Part shown: one piece after another, positions 16,362 through 24,868 of the stretch
How the letters are laid out: every line of letters starts with the position of its first letter
Numbering within the stretch: position 1 is the first letter of the stretch
DNA from: Streptomyces sp. TLI_146
GTDB lineage: Bacteria; Actinomycetota; Actinomycetes; Streptomycetales; Streptomycetaceae
Direction: 5' to 3'
Length of the DNA: 64,000 nucleotides
NCBI RefSeq assembly: GCF_002846415.1
Contig: NZ_PJMX01000001.1
Coordinates: 6,448,001 to 6,512,000 of the forward strand
Notes under the pieces: generated by a model
Seen by the model: only the letters and a program-made list of their open reading frames with translations
Databases searched by the model: none
What the model was told of the DNA's origin: nothing
Translations under genes and position numbers: made by a program

Positions 16362-17719
16362 AGCTTCGTCCAGGCCTCCGTCAGGACCTCGCGCAGGATG
16401 CCCTCGATCTCGTCGAACGTGCCCTGGTCGGAGATGAGCGGCGGGGCCAGCTGGACCACCGGGTCGCCCCGGTCGTCGGCGCGGCAGTACAGGCCGTTGT
16501 CGTACAGCGCCTTGGAGAGGAAGCCGTACAGGACGCGCTCGGTCTCCTCGTCGTTGAAGGACTCCTTGGTGGCCTTGTCCTTGACGAGCTCGATGCCGTA
16601 GAAGAAGCCGTTGCCGCGGACGTCGCCGACGATCGGCAGGTCGTGCAGCTTCTTGAGGGTGTCGAAGAAGGCGCCCTCGTTGTCGAGCACGTGCTGGTTG
16701 AGGCCCTCGCGCTCGAAGATGTCGAGGTTGGCCAGGCCTACGGCCGCGGAGACCGGGTGGCCGCCGAAGGTGTAGCCGTGCAGGAAGGTGTTGTCGCCCT
16801 TGTAGAACGGCTCCGCCAGCTTGTCGGAGATGATGCAGGCGCCGATCGGGGAGTAGCCCGAGGTCATGCCCTTGGCGCAGGTGATCATGTCCGGTACGTA
16901 GTCGAACTTGTCGCAGGCGAACATCGTGCCGAGACGGCCGAAGGCGCAGATGACCTCGTCGGAGACGAGCAGCACATCGTACTTGTCGCAGATCTCGCGC
17001 ACCCGCTGGAAGTAGCCGGGCGGCGGCGGGAAGCAGCCGCCCGCGTTCTGCACGGGCTCCAGGAAGACCGCGGCGACCGTGTCGGGGCCCTCGAAGAGGA
17101 TCTCCTGCTCGATCTGGTCGGCGGCCCAGCGGCCGAACGCCTCGGGGTCCTCGCCGTGGATCGGGGCACGGTAGATGTTGGTGTTCGGCACCTTGTGCGC
17201 GCCGGGGACCAGCGGCTCGAAGGGGGCCTTCAGCGCGGGCAGACCGGTGATGGACAGGGCGCCCTGCGGGGTGCCGTGGTAGGCGACCGCACGCGAGATG
17301 ACCTTGTACTTCGTGTGGTTGCCGGTGAGCTTGTGGTACTGCTTCGCCAGCTTCCAGGCGGTCTCGACGGCCTCGCCGCCGCCGGTGGTGAAGAAGACCT
17401 TGTTGAGGTCGCCCGGGGCGTAGTGGGCGAGGCGCTCCGCCAGCTCCACCGCCTTGGGGTGGGCGTAGGACCACACCGGGAAGAAGGCCAGCTCCTGCGC
17501 CTGCTTGTAGGCGGTCTCGGCGAGCTCGTGGCGGCCGTGGCCGGCGTTGACGACGAACAGGCCCGAGAGACCGTCGAGGTACTTCTTGCCCTTGTCGTCG
17601 TAGATGTAGGTGCCCTCGCCCCGCACGATGGTGGGAACGGGCGCGTTCTCGTACGACGACATGCGGGTGAAGTGCATCCACAGGTGGTCGTAGGCGGTCT
17701 GGCTCAGGTCCTTGCTCAC
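16358..17719 (-). CDS. Class III pyridoxal-phosphate aminotransferase, probably putrescine/polyamine aminotransferase
   Basis: The 453-residue enzyme starts at GTG 17719, just after the Lrp gene stop; an in-frame GTG at 17737 is an alternative. It is omega-aminotransferase-like (fold type I): YLDGLSGLFVVNAGHGRHEL, FFTTGGGEAVETAWKLAKQY for phosphate binding, LLVSDEVICAFGRLG with the cofactor-contacting Asp, and the Schiff-base Lys in ITCAKGMTSGYSP. The PotABCD, aldehyde dehydrogenase and Lrp neighbours make putrescine or another terminal amine the likely substrate, with pyruvate or 2-oxoglutarate as acceptor. The stop codon comes from a repeat element. Confidence 0.88.
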   Translation of the reverse strand: MSKDLSQTAYDHLWMHFTRMSSYENAPVPTIVRGEGTYIYDDKGKKYLDGLSGLFVVNAGHGRHELAETAYKQAQELAFFPVWSYAHPKAVELAERLAHYAPGDLNKVFFTTGGGEAVETAWKLAKQYHKLTGNHTKYKVISRAVAYHGTPQGALSITGLPALKAPFEPLVPGAHKVPNTNIYRAPIHGEDPEAFGRWAADQIEQEILFEGPDTVAAVFLEPVQNAGGCFPPPPGYFQRVREICDKYDVLLVSDEVICAFGRLGTMFACDKFDYVPDMITCAKGMTSGYSPIGACIISDKLAEPFYKGDNTFLHGYTFGGHPVSAAVGLANLDIFEREGLNQHVLDNEGAFFDTLKKLHDLPIVGDVRGNGFFYGIELVKDKATKESFNDEETERVLYGFLSKALYDNGLYCRADDRGDPVVQLAPPLISDQGTFDEIEGILREVLTEAWTKL

Positions 17720-17721
17720 GG

Positions 17722-18213
17722 CTATCGGGTTCCCCACATATAGGTCTGCTTCTTCAACTTGAGGTAGACGAAGCTCTCGGTGGAGCGCACGCCGGGGAGG
17801 GCGCGGATCCGCTTGTTGATGACGTCCAGCAGGTGGTCGTCGTCCTCGCAGACGACCTCCACCATCAGGTCGAAGGAGCCCGCGGTCATCACCACGTACT
17901 CGCACTCGGCCATGGCCGTGAGCGCCTCCGCGACGGGGTCGAGGTCTCCCTCGACGTTGATGCCGACCATCGCCTGGCGCCGGAACCCCACGGTGAGGGG
18001 GTCGGTGACGGCGACGATCTGCATCACGCCCTGGTCCAGCAGCTTCTGCACGCGCTGCCGCACGGCCGCCTCGGACAGGCCCACGGCCTTGCCGATCGCG
18101 GCGTACGGGCGGCGCCCGTCTTCCTGGAGCTGCTCGATGATCGCCAGGGACACGGCATCGATCGACGGGGACGATCCGTTTCCGGTTCTGGAGTCTGCGC
18201 TTCGACTGGCCAC
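17722..18213 (-). CDS. Lrp/AsnC family transcriptional regulator
   Basis: The 163-residue product starts at GTG 18213 (GTG 18228 is an alternative; further upstream the sequence looks non-coding). It has an N-terminal winged-helix DNA-binding domain (AIIEQLQEDGRRPYAAIGKA followed by VGLSEAAVRQRVQKLL) and a C-terminal RAM effector domain (VVMTAGSFDLMVEVVCEDDD). It lies directly before the aminotransferase gene and divergently from an aldehyde dehydrogenase. It is therefore the likely regulator of amine degradation here. As I recall, the S. coelicolor homologue (SCO5656, EpuRI) was reported to act on polyamine-use genes. Confidence 0.9.
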   Translation of the reverse strand: MASRSADSRTGNGSSPSIDAVSLAIIEQLQEDGRRPYAAIGKAVGLSEAAVRQRVQKLLDQGVMQIVAVTDPLTVGFRRQAMVGINVEGDLDPVAEALTAMAECEYVVMTAGSFDLMVEVVCEDDDHLLDVINKRIRALPGVRSTESFVYLKLKKQTYMWGTR

Positions 18214-18391
18214 GGAGCCACTGTGCACCCGACTCGTCTGTCCCGCAACCCCAAAGCGATGAAATTCGTTGTTACGTGACCTCGGAAGCACTGAATCCGA
18301 AGTTACCGGGCGGCGGGTCTGTCGAAAGCGACACTTCACCGACTAAGGTGGGCGTCTCACCCATCGGACATCGGACCGGGAGGCCAGCGAA
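18214..18391. promoter_or_regulatory. Divergent promoter region between the Lrp gene and aldehyde dehydrogenase
   Basis: This 178-bp region must drive both genes. On the plus strand TAAGGT at 18344-18349 is a fair -10, with GTCGAA 17 bp upstream as a weak -35. TCGGA-N9-TCCGA near 18280-18300 is a short inverted repeat that could be a regulator site. GGGAGG precedes the GTG start at 18392. Confidence 0.4.
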
Positions 18392-19831
18392 GTGACCACC
18401 GAACTGCGTCGTTTGCGCAACTACATCGACGGAGAGTTCCGCGATGCTGCCGACGGGCGGACCATCGAGGTGGTCAACCCGGCCACGGGCGAGGCGTACG
18501 CCACCTCGCCGCTCTCCGGCCAGGCGGACGTCGACGCCGCTATGGCCGCCGCCGCCGCGGCCTTCCCGGCCTGGCGCGACACCACCCCGGCCGAGCGCCA
18601 GAAGGTCCTGCTGAAGATCGCGGACGCCTTCGAGGAGCGCGCCGAGGAGCTGATCGCGGCCGAGTCGGAGAACACCGGCAAGCCGCTCGCGCTCACCGCC
18701 AGCGAAGAGATCCCGCCGATGGTGGACCAGATCCGCTTCTTCGCGGGCGCCGCCCGGCTGCTCGAAGGCCGCTCGGCCGGCGAGTACATGGAGGGGATGA
18801 CCTCGATCATCCGCCGTGAGCCGGTGGGCGTCTGCGCGCAGGTCGCGCCGTGGAACTACCCGATGATGATGGCCGTGTGGAAGTTCGCCCCGGCGCTCGC
18901 CGCGGGCAACACGGTCGTCCTCAAGCCCTCGGACACCACCCCCGCCTCCACCGTGCTGATCGCCGAGATCATCGGCGCGATCGTCCCCAAGGGCGTCTTC
19001 AACGTCATCTGCGGCGACCGCGACACCGGCCGCGCGATGGTCGAGCACCCCACCCCCGCGATGGCCTCCATCACGGGTTCCGTACGGGCGGGCATGCAGG
19101 TCGCCGAGTCGGCGGCCAAGGACGTCAAGCGCGTCCACCTGGAGCTCGGCGGCAAGGCCCCGGTCGTGGTCTTCGAGGACGCCGACATCGCCAAGGCCGT
19201 CGAGGACATCGCGGTGGCGGGCTACTTCAACGCGGGCCAGGACTGTACGGCCGCGACCCGCGTGCTCGTCCACGAGTCCATCCACGACGAGTTCGTGACC
19301 GCGCTCGCCAAGGCCGCCGCCGACACCAAGACCGGCCAGCCGGATGACGAGGACGTGCTGTACGGCCCGCTCAACAACGCCAACCAGCTCAAGCAGGTCA
19401 CCGGCTTCATCGACCGCCTCCCGGCGCACGCCAAGGTCGAGGCGGGCGGCCACCGGGTCGGCGACAAGGGCTACTTCTACGCCCCGACCGTCGTCTCCGG
19501 CCTGAAGCAGGACGACGAGATCATCCAGAACGAGGTCTTCGGCCCGGTCATCACGGTCCAGTCGTTCACTGACGAGAAGCAGGCCCTCGAATACGCCAAC
19601 GGCGTCGAGTACGCCCTGGCCTCCTCGGTCTGGACGAAGGACCACGCCCGCGCGATGCGCATGTCCAAGTACCTGGACTTCGGCTGCGTCTGGATCAACA
19701 CGCACATCCCGCTGGTCGCGGAGATGCCGCACGGCGGCTTCAAGAAGTCCGGCTACGGCAAGGACCTCTCGGCGTACGGCTTCGAGGACTACACCCGCAT
19801 CAAGCACGTGATGACGTCGTACGAGGGCTGA
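18392..19831 (+). CDS. Aldehyde dehydrogenase, probable 4-aminobutyraldehyde dehydrogenase
   Basis: This NAD(P)-dependent enzyme oxidises an aldehyde to the acid, here most likely 4-aminobutanal to GABA. The product has 479 residues. It carries the Rossmann segment VAPWNYPMMMAVWKFAPALA, ELGGKAPVVVFEDADI with the general-base Glu, and the nucleophile Cys in NAGQDCTAATRV. The C-terminal EMPHGGFKKSGYGKDLSAYG block is typical of betaine/aminobutyraldehyde dehydrogenases. It is divergent from the Lrp regulator. GGGAGG sits eight bases before the GTG start. Confidence 0.9.
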   Translation: MTTELRRLRNYIDGEFRDAADGRTIEVVNPATGEAYATSPLSGQADVDAAMAAAAAAFPAWRDTTPAERQKVLLKIADAFEERAEELIAAESENTGKPLALTASEEIPPMVDQIRFFAGAARLLEGRSAGEYMEGMTSIIRREPVGVCAQVAPWNYPMMMAVWKFAPALAAGNTVVLKPSDTTPASTVLIAEIIGAIVPKGVFNVICGDRDTGRAMVEHPTPAMASITGSVRAGMQVAESAAKDVKRVHLELGGKAPVVVFEDADIAKAVEDIAVAGYFNAGQDCTAATRVLVHESIHDEFVTALAKAAADTKTGQPDDEDVLYGPLNNANQLKQVTGFIDRLPAHAKVEAGGHRVGDKGYFYAPTVVSGLKQDDEIIQNEVFGPVITVQSFTDEKQALEYANGVEYALASSVWTKDHARAMRMSKYLDFGCVWINTHIPLVAEMPHGGFKKSGYGKDLSAYGFEDYTRIKHVMTSYEG

Positions 19832-19854
19832 CTCCCCTCGTAGCAACGGGACTT

Positions 19855-19886
19855 GTGGTGCGGCACCGGACGGGGTGCCGCACCAC
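19855..19886 (+). terminator. Terminator after the first aldehyde dehydrogenase
   Basis: A perfect 13-bp stem (19855-19867 with 19874-19886, GTGGTGCGGCACC pairing with GGTGCCGCACCAC) lies 24 bases past the stop codon. It separates this gene from the orphan binding protein gene. Confidence 0.8.
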
Positions 19887-19990
19887 ACGTGTGTCAGGGC
19901 CCCGCCGGTCGACAGGTTGTCGGGCCTGCGGGGCGGGGCTGTACGCACCGTCCATTGCTCCGTACACCGGGGCGCGGGCATCCTTCCGGG

Positions 19991-21196
19991 GTGCGAGCCA
20001 CCCCCTTGAAAGCTCAGAACGCCCAGAACCCCCTCTCCCGCCGCCACCTGCTGCGCGCGCTCGGCGGCGGGGCCGCCGCGGCCGCGCTGGCGGGCTGCGG
20101 AGTGCCCGCGGCGTATGTCGGACCCGGCGAGCGCGCGGCGCGCGACCGCTCGGCCGCCGACCACCGGCTCACCTTCGCCAACTGGCCGCTCTACATCGAC
20201 ACCGACGAGGACGACAAGTCGAAGCGGCCCACCCTCGACGCGTTCACCAAGAGCACCGGGATCTCCGTCACCTACACCGAGGAGATCAACGACAACGACG
20301 AGTTCTTCGGGAAGATCAGCCCGGCCCTGATGAACCATCAGGCCACCGGCCGGGACATCGTCGTGGTCAGCGACTGGATGGCGGCCCGGTTCGTACGGCT
20401 CGGCTGGGTGCAGGAGATGGACCGCGCCCGCCAGCCCAACGTCGCCAAGTACCTGGATCCGCAGCTCACTTCGCCCGCCTTCGACGAGGGCCGGCTGCAC
20501 AGCGTGCCCTGGCAGTCCGGGATCACCGGCATCGCGTACAACAAGAAGCGGCTCGGCCGCGAGATCAAGCACACCGCTGACCTGTGGGACCCGCGCCTGG
20601 CGGGCAAGGTGACGCTGCTGTCCGGGCTCGACGAGTCGTTCGCGCTGCTGATGCAGGGCGACGGCGTCGACGTGACGCGCTGGACGGCCGACGACTTCCA
20701 CCGGATGTGCGACCGGGTCGAGAAGCAGGTGCACAAGAAGCAGATACGCCGCTTCACCGGCAACGACTACATCAAGGACCTCTCCACCGGCGACGTGCTC
20801 GCCTGCCAGGCGTACTCGGGCGATGTGATCCAGCTCCAGGCGGACAACCCCGACATCGAGTTCGTGGTGCCCGAGGAGGGCGCCGAGCTGTGGGCCGAGT
20901 CGATGATGGTCCCCAACCTGGCCCGCCACAAGGCCAACGCCGAGGCGCTGATCGACTACTACTACGACCCGCACGTGGCGGCGGAGCTGGCGGTCTGGGT
21001 CAACTACGTCTGCCCGGTCCCGGCCGCCCGCGAGATCCTCGCGGCCTCCAGGGACAAGGACCGCGCGGAACTCGCCGAGGACCCGCTGGTCTTCCCGGAC
21101 GCCGAGATGCGCCAACGGCTCGCGATCGCCCGGGACATCACGTCGGAGGAGCGGATGGAGTTCGCGAAGAGGTGGAACGCGATCGTGGGGCTCTAG
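19991..21196 (+). CDS. PotD-like polyamine-binding lipoprotein (orphan, no transporter genes adjacent)
   Basis: The product has about 401 residues from GTG 19991 (TTG 20006 also possible; ribosome site weak). It has a Tat-type lipoprotein signal, SRRHLLRALGGGAAAAALAGC. The mature protein aligns along its length with the PotD at 27196. Shared blocks include KKQIRRFTGNDY, NPDIEFVVPEEG and the near-identical ALIDYYYDP segment. In the ligand pocket the PotD-type NWTEY is NWPLY and the second aromatic block is AYSGDV rather than AWGGDV. It may bind a different amine and share PotABC. Confidence 0.85.
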   Translation: MRATPLKAQNAQNPLSRRHLLRALGGGAAAAALAGCGVPAAYVGPGERAARDRSAADHRLTFANWPLYIDTDEDDKSKRPTLDAFTKSTGISVTYTEEINDNDEFFGKISPALMNHQATGRDIVVVSDWMAARFVRLGWVQEMDRARQPNVAKYLDPQLTSPAFDEGRLHSVPWQSGITGIAYNKKRLGREIKHTADLWDPRLAGKVTLLSGLDESFALLMQGDGVDVTRWTADDFHRMCDRVEKQVHKKQIRRFTGNDYIKDLSTGDVLACQAYSGDVIQLQADNPDIEFVVPEEGAELWAESMMVPNLARHKANAEALIDYYYDPHVAAELAVWVNYVCPVPAAREILAASRDKDRAELAEDPLVFPDAEMRQRLAIARDITSEERMEFAKRWNAIVGL

Positions 21197-21215
21197 CGGG
21201 AGCTCCGAGGCTGGT

Positions 21216-21251
21216 TTGAACGCGTTCAAGTCGCGGCGTAGGCTGCGATCA
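21216..21251 (+). promoter_or_regulatory. Promoter with palindromic operator and probable leaderless start
   Basis: TTGAAC (21216-21221) and TAGGCT (21239-21244) are spaced by exactly 17 bp, a good sigma-HrdB-type promoter. The -35 box is the left half of a perfect 14-bp palindrome, TTGAACGCGTTCAA (21216-21229). The ATG at 21251 is about where transcription would begin, and no Shine-Dalgarno is present. The gene is probably transcribed without a leader and repressed at the palindrome. Confidence 0.65.
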
Positions 21252-21775
21252 TGAGCGAGCGAAGAGCCGTCCTCGTGCGGCGCATACGCCTGTGGCTTGC
21301 CGTCTTCATCGTCTGCCTCGTGCTGAGCGGACTGACCGCGTTCCCGCTGGTGCACGAACTGCGCTGGACGCAGGGCCTGCTGCGTGCCACCCCGGCGGGG
21401 GACTGGTTCCCGGGCCTGACGGGCTGGATCGACCGGGTGCGCGAGGGGCTCGACGCGACGGACGAGAAGTACCCCTTCGTCCTGTACGGAACGGACTGGC
21501 TGGCGTTCGCGCACCTCGTCATCGCGGTCGCGTTCTACGGGCCCTACCGCGATCCGGTGCGCAACATCTGGGTGATCGAGTTCGGGATGATCGCCTGCGC
21601 CGGGATCATCCCGCTGGCGCTGGTCTGCGGGCCGGTGCGCGGCATCCCCTTCTGGTGGTCGGTGATCGACATGTCGTTCGGGGTGTTCGGGGTGATCCCC
21701 CTGTACGTCGTCCGCCGGAAGATCAAGGAGCTGGAGGCGCTGACGGCGCCGGTCGCGGCACCGGCGCCGGTGTGA
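21251..21775 (+). CDS. Small integral membrane protein of unknown function
   Basis: The product has 174 residues and four predicted membrane helices: LWLAVFIVCLVLSGLTAF, LAFAHLVIAVAFY, FGMIACAGIIPLALVCG and VIDMSFGVFGVIPLYVV. A soluble loop (residues ~40-75) separates the first two helices. The C-terminus is cytoplasmic and ends in Ala/Pro repeats. I do not recognise a characterised family. It has its own well-formed promoter with a palindromic operator and no ribosome site. It ends six bases from the convergent GDPD gene. Confidence 0.8.
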   Translation: MSERRAVLVRRIRLWLAVFIVCLVLSGLTAFPLVHELRWTQGLLRATPAGDWFPGLTGWIDRVREGLDATDEKYPFVLYGTDWLAFAHLVIAVAFYGPYRDPVRNIWVIEFGMIACAGIIPLALVCGPVRGIPFWWSVIDMSFGVFGVIPLYVVRRKIKELEALTAPVAAPAPV

Positions 21776-21781
21776 GCGCGG

Positions 21782-22471
21782 TCAGTGCGTACCCTCCGCC
21801 AGGACCGCGCGCAGCGCGTCCAGCCTGTTCGTGGTGACCGCGTCCACGCCCTGCGCGACCAGCCGCCGCATGGTCCGCCTGGTGTCCGCCGTCCACACGG
21901 ACACGAGCATCCCGTCGCGGTGGATCCGCCCGGCCAGCTCCGGACTCATCAGCCCGAAGCGGTAGTTGAGCCAGCGCGGCTTCACCGCCGCGATCAGCTC
22001 GGGGCGCGGCGGCGCCAGCGTCGTCCAGGTCAGGGCGATCTCGGCGGACGGGTCGGCGGCGCGGACCTTCAGCATGGCGGCGGCGCCCGCGCAGTAGTAC
22101 ACGCGCTCGCCCGCCCCGCACTCGCGCACCGTGCCCACGACCGCGCGCACCGCCGCCTCCGTCGCACCGGGCAGATCGATCATCACCCGGTGCGCGCCCG
22201 CCGCCGCCAGGGCCGCGCGCAGGGTCGGCACGCCGGAGCGGGTCAGGTCGCGCACGTCCTCGTACACCAGGGAGGACAGCGGGCGGTCGTGGCCCCACAG
22301 CCGCTCCAGCGTGTCGTCGTGCAGCAGTACGGGGACGCCGTCGCGGGTGAGCCGTACATCGATCTCGACCGCGTCCGCGCCCCGCTCCAGCGCCGAGTGG
22401 ATCGACGGGAGCGTGTTCTCGCGGACGCGGTACGGGTCGCCTCGGTGGGCCACGGCAGTCACGGTGCGCAT
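21782..22471 (-). CDS. Glycerophosphodiester phosphodiesterase family protein
   Basis: GDPD enzymes cut glycerophosphodiesters to glycerol-3-phosphate and an alcohol. The 229-residue product has no signal peptide and is predicted cytoplasmic. Motifs are AHRGDPYRVRENTLPSI at the N-terminus (catalytic His and the ENT metal/phosphate residues), GADAVEIDVRLTRDGVPVLL (EID metal site) and LHDDTLER (second catalytic His). VSVWTADTRRTMRRL is the usual C-terminal W-T block. The gene begins 20 bases after the deaminase stop on the same strand, so the two are probably co-transcribed. Confidence 0.92.
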   Translation of the reverse strand: MRTVTAVAHRGDPYRVRENTLPSIHSALERGADAVEIDVRLTRDGVPVLLHDDTLERLWGHDRPLSSLVYEDVRDLTRSGVPTLRAALAAAGAHRVMIDLPGATEAAVRAVVGTVRECGAGERVYYCAGAAAMLKVRAADPSAEIALTWTTLAPPRPELIAAVKPRWLNYRFGLMSPELAGRIHRDGMLVSVWTADTRRTMRRLVAQGVDAVTTNRLDALRAVLAEGTH

Positions 22472-22491
22472 GGGCCCATTGTTGTCGTGCG

Positions 22492-23523
22492 CTACGACGC
22501 GAGCCACTTCGTGGTGTAGTCGTCGATCTCGGCCGCGAGCTTCGTCTTGCCCGCCCCGTCGAGGAAGGACGCCTCGACCGCGTTCTTGGCGAGGCCGGCC
22601 ACACCGCGCTCGTCCAGCTCCAGGAGGCGGGCGGCGACCGCGTACTCGTTGTTGAGGTCGCTGCCGAACATCGGCGGGTCGTCGCTGTTGACGGTGACCA
22701 GCACGCCCGCCCGCACCATTTCCCTTATGGGGTGCTGGTCGATGTCGGCGACGACGCGGGTCGCCAGGTTGGAGGTCGGGCAGACCTCCAGGGCGATCCG
22801 GTGGTCGGCGAGGTGCTTGAGGAGGTCCGGGTCCTGGGTGGCGCTGGTGCCGTGGCCGATGCGCTCGGCGCGCAGGTCGTTGAGGGCGTCCCAGATCGAC
22901 TGCGGGCCGGTGGACTCGCCCGAGTGGGGCACCGAGTGCAGTCCGGCGGCGATCGCCCGGTCGAAGTAGGGCTTGAACTGCGGGCGCGGTACGCCGATCT
23001 CGGGGCCGCCGAGGCCGAAGGAGACGAGGCCCTCGGGGCGGATGCGGTCGTCGGTGGCGAGCCGGGTCGTCTCGGCGGCCGCCTCGAGACCGGCCTCGCC
23101 CGGGATGTCGAAGCACCAGCGCAGCACCGTGCCGAGTTCCTTCTCGGCCGCCTTGCGGGCGTCCTCGATCGCGTCCATGAAGGCGCGCTCGTCGATGCCG
23201 CGGCGGGTGGAGGAGAAGGGGGTGATGGTCAGCTCGGCGTACCGGATGTTCTGCCGGGCCATGTCGCGGGCGACCTCGTACGTGAGAAGCCGCACATCTT
23301 CCGGGGTGCGGATCAGGTCGACGACCGAGAGGTACACGTCGATGAAGTGCGCGAAGTCGGTGAACGTGAAGTAGTCCGCGAGCGCCTCGGGGTCGGTGGG
23401 GACCTTCGAGTCGGGGTGGCGGGCGGCCAGTTCGGCGACGATACGGGGGGAGGCCGAGCCGACGTGGTGCACATGGAGCTCTGCCTTGGGCAGGCCCGCG
23501 ATGAACGGGTGCAGGTCGGTCAT
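22492..23523 (-). CDS. Adenosine-deaminase-family protein, probable 6-aminodeoxyfutalosine deaminase
   Basis: The 343-residue product belongs to the amidohydrolase superfamily. Zinc ligands are H17 and H19 (AELHVHH), later His residues in SVPHSGES and RIGHGT, and the catalytic Asp pair in VNSDDPPMFG. It lacks the HLDGS motif of true adenosine deaminase and has HHVGSASP instead. It closely resembles my recollection of SCO5662, reported to deaminate 6-amino-6-deoxyfutalosine in the futalosine route to menaquinone. No other menaquinone gene is in the window. ATG 23523 follows a weak GGAGGAAACC ribosome site. Confidence 0.85.
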   Translation of the reverse strand: MTDLHPFIAGLPKAELHVHHVGSASPRIVAELAARHPDSKVPTDPEALADYFTFTDFAHFIDVYLSVVDLIRTPEDVRLLTYEVARDMARQNIRYAELTITPFSSTRRGIDERAFMDAIEDARKAAEKELGTVLRWCFDIPGEAGLEAAAETTRLATDDRIRPEGLVSFGLGGPEIGVPRPQFKPYFDRAIAAGLHSVPHSGESTGPQSIWDALNDLRAERIGHGTSATQDPDLLKHLADHRIALEVCPTSNLATRVVADIDQHPIREMVRAGVLVTVNSDDPPMFGSDLNNEYAVAARLLELDERGVAGLAKNAVEASFLDGAGKTKLAAEIDDYTTKWLAS

Positions 23524-23650
23524 GGTTTCCTCCGCAGGCTCTGGCTTCCCTTTTCGGGGATCATGTTAGGCCGGGCGGATCCCCCGGTATCCCGTGGATC
23601 CCGTCGCGGGCGGGAGCTTTAGCATGTCGGAACCACGATGGGGGAGGCCC

Positions 23651-24379
23651 ATGTCAGACAACCGCGATCAGCCGTCCCAGGGCGCCGGGCCCGGGGATCC
23701 GTGGGCACCGCCGGAGCGGAAGGTTCCGCTGGAGAAGCCGGGGCGGCCGGAGCAGGCGGGGCGGCCTGTGCATGATCAGCCGACGGTGACGTCGATGCCG
23801 GTGGCGGGGGAGTCCGGGCCGTCGGATGCGGCGGGGCCGGGTTCGGGTCCTGGTTCTGGTCCCGGTACCGGTCCTGGTCCTGGTCCGGTGGGTGGGTCCG
23901 GTTGGGGTGGGGCTGTGCCGCCGCCTCCGACCGCGCCGGGCGGTCCCGGCCAGGCGGTTCCGGGGAGTTACGGCTACCCCGCGTACCCCGGCTACCCCGG
24001 TTACGGCTACGGGCACCCCGGGTGGACCGGTATGGGTGGTCCGCTCAACGGCTTCGGCACCACGGCGCTGGTGCTCGGCATCGTCTCCGTCGTGCTGTTC
24101 TGCCTGTGGGGCCTCGGGATCATCCTGGGGATCCTCGCGCTGGTCTTCGGGTTCCTGGGGCGGGGGCGGGCCAAGCGGGGGCAGGCGACCAATGGGGGGC
24201 AGGCGCTGGCGGGGATCATTCTCGGGGCGGTGGGGATTGTGGTCAGTGCGGTGTTTCTGGGGCTGATGATCTGGGCCGTCACGAATGACGAGGACGGGGA
24301 TGACTCGTCGGAGTACGACGACCCGTTCGCGACGTCGCTGGTCGTCCGGGATGTGCCCCCCACCCCGCCCCTTCCCTAA
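23651..24379 (+). CDS. DUF4190-type membrane protein with Gly/Pro-rich N-terminus
   Basis: The product has 242 residues from ATG 23651 (ATG 23624, nine codons upstream with GGGAG, is also plausible). Residues 1-125 are a disordered cytoplasmic region with GSGPGSGPGTGPGPGP runs and YPGYPGYGYGHPG repeats. Two membrane segments follow: TTALVLGIVSVVLFCLWGLG with its continuation, and a second around ALAGIILGAVGIVVSAVF. That pair, with the RGRAKRGQATNGGQA loop between, is the DUF4190 pattern. Function is unknown. Its stop is followed directly by the repeat array. Confidence 0.85.
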   Translation: MSDNRDQPSQGAGPGDPWAPPERKVPLEKPGRPEQAGRPVHDQPTVTSMPVAGESGPSDAAGPGSGPGSGPGTGPGPGPVGGSGWGGAVPPPPTAPGGPGQAVPGSYGYPAYPGYPGYGYGHPGWTGMGGPLNGFGTTALVLGIVSVVLFCLWGLGIILGILALVFGFLGRGRAKRGQATNGGQALAGIILGAVGIVVSAVFLGLMIWAVTNDEDGDDSSEYDDPFATSLVVRDVPPTPPLP

Positions 24380-24868
24380 ACCCTCCGGGGGTGGGTGGGG
24401 GGTGGAGGCTCGTCTCCCGGGGGCTGCGCCCCCGGACCCCTTGTTGCGGGGCCTGCGGCCCCTGCACCCCGCTTCGTTCGTCTGCGGACCGTGCTGGGCT
24501 GGTCGCGCAGTTCCCCGCGCCCCTGAAAGCGCCCCTCCGGGCCGCCCAGGGGATTGCCGCGCAGCGGCATTCTTAGGGGCGCGGGGAACTGCGCGAGCAA
24601 CCGGCCACGGTCCGCAGACGAAGACCGGGCCAAGAAGGGGCGCGGGGAACTGCGCGCCCAGCCACCCACGGTCCGCAGACGAACTCCGGGCCATTAAGGG
24701 GCGCGGGGAACTGCGCGAGCAACCAGGGACGGTCTGCAGACGAACCCCGGGCAAAGAAGGGGCGCGGGGAACTGCGCGAGCAACCCGCCACGGTCCGCAG
24801 GCGAATCCCGGGCAAAAGGGGGCCCGGCCAGCCACCACGCCACCCGCAGACGAACCCCGGGCCCACGC
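24380..24868. repeat. Dispersed structured repeat, copy 2, with 61-bp tandem array
   Basis: This 489-bp convergent gap has no gene. 24380-24490 is the leading module seen after thiQ and ispG. 24499-24524 pairs with sequence beginning 24575 and encloses two small hairpins. From 24575 a 61-bp unit is repeated: AGGGGCGCGGGGAACTGCGC starts at 24575, 24636, 24697 and 24758, and a decayed fifth copy follows near 24817. Each unit continues with GGTCCGCAGACGAA-like text. The spacers are similar to one another, so it is not a CRISPR array. Confidence 0.9.

Noticed and set aside
23594..23650. Upstream in-frame starts for the DUF4190 gene
   Set aside because: ATG 23624 has a fair ribosome site, but the family usually starts at the MSDN sequence of ATG 23651. 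Kept only as an alternative.
24575..24840. Regularly spaced 21-bp repeats looking like a CRISPR array
   Set aside because: The supposed spacers are similar to one another, the repeat is half of a palindrome found elsewhere, and no cas gene is present.
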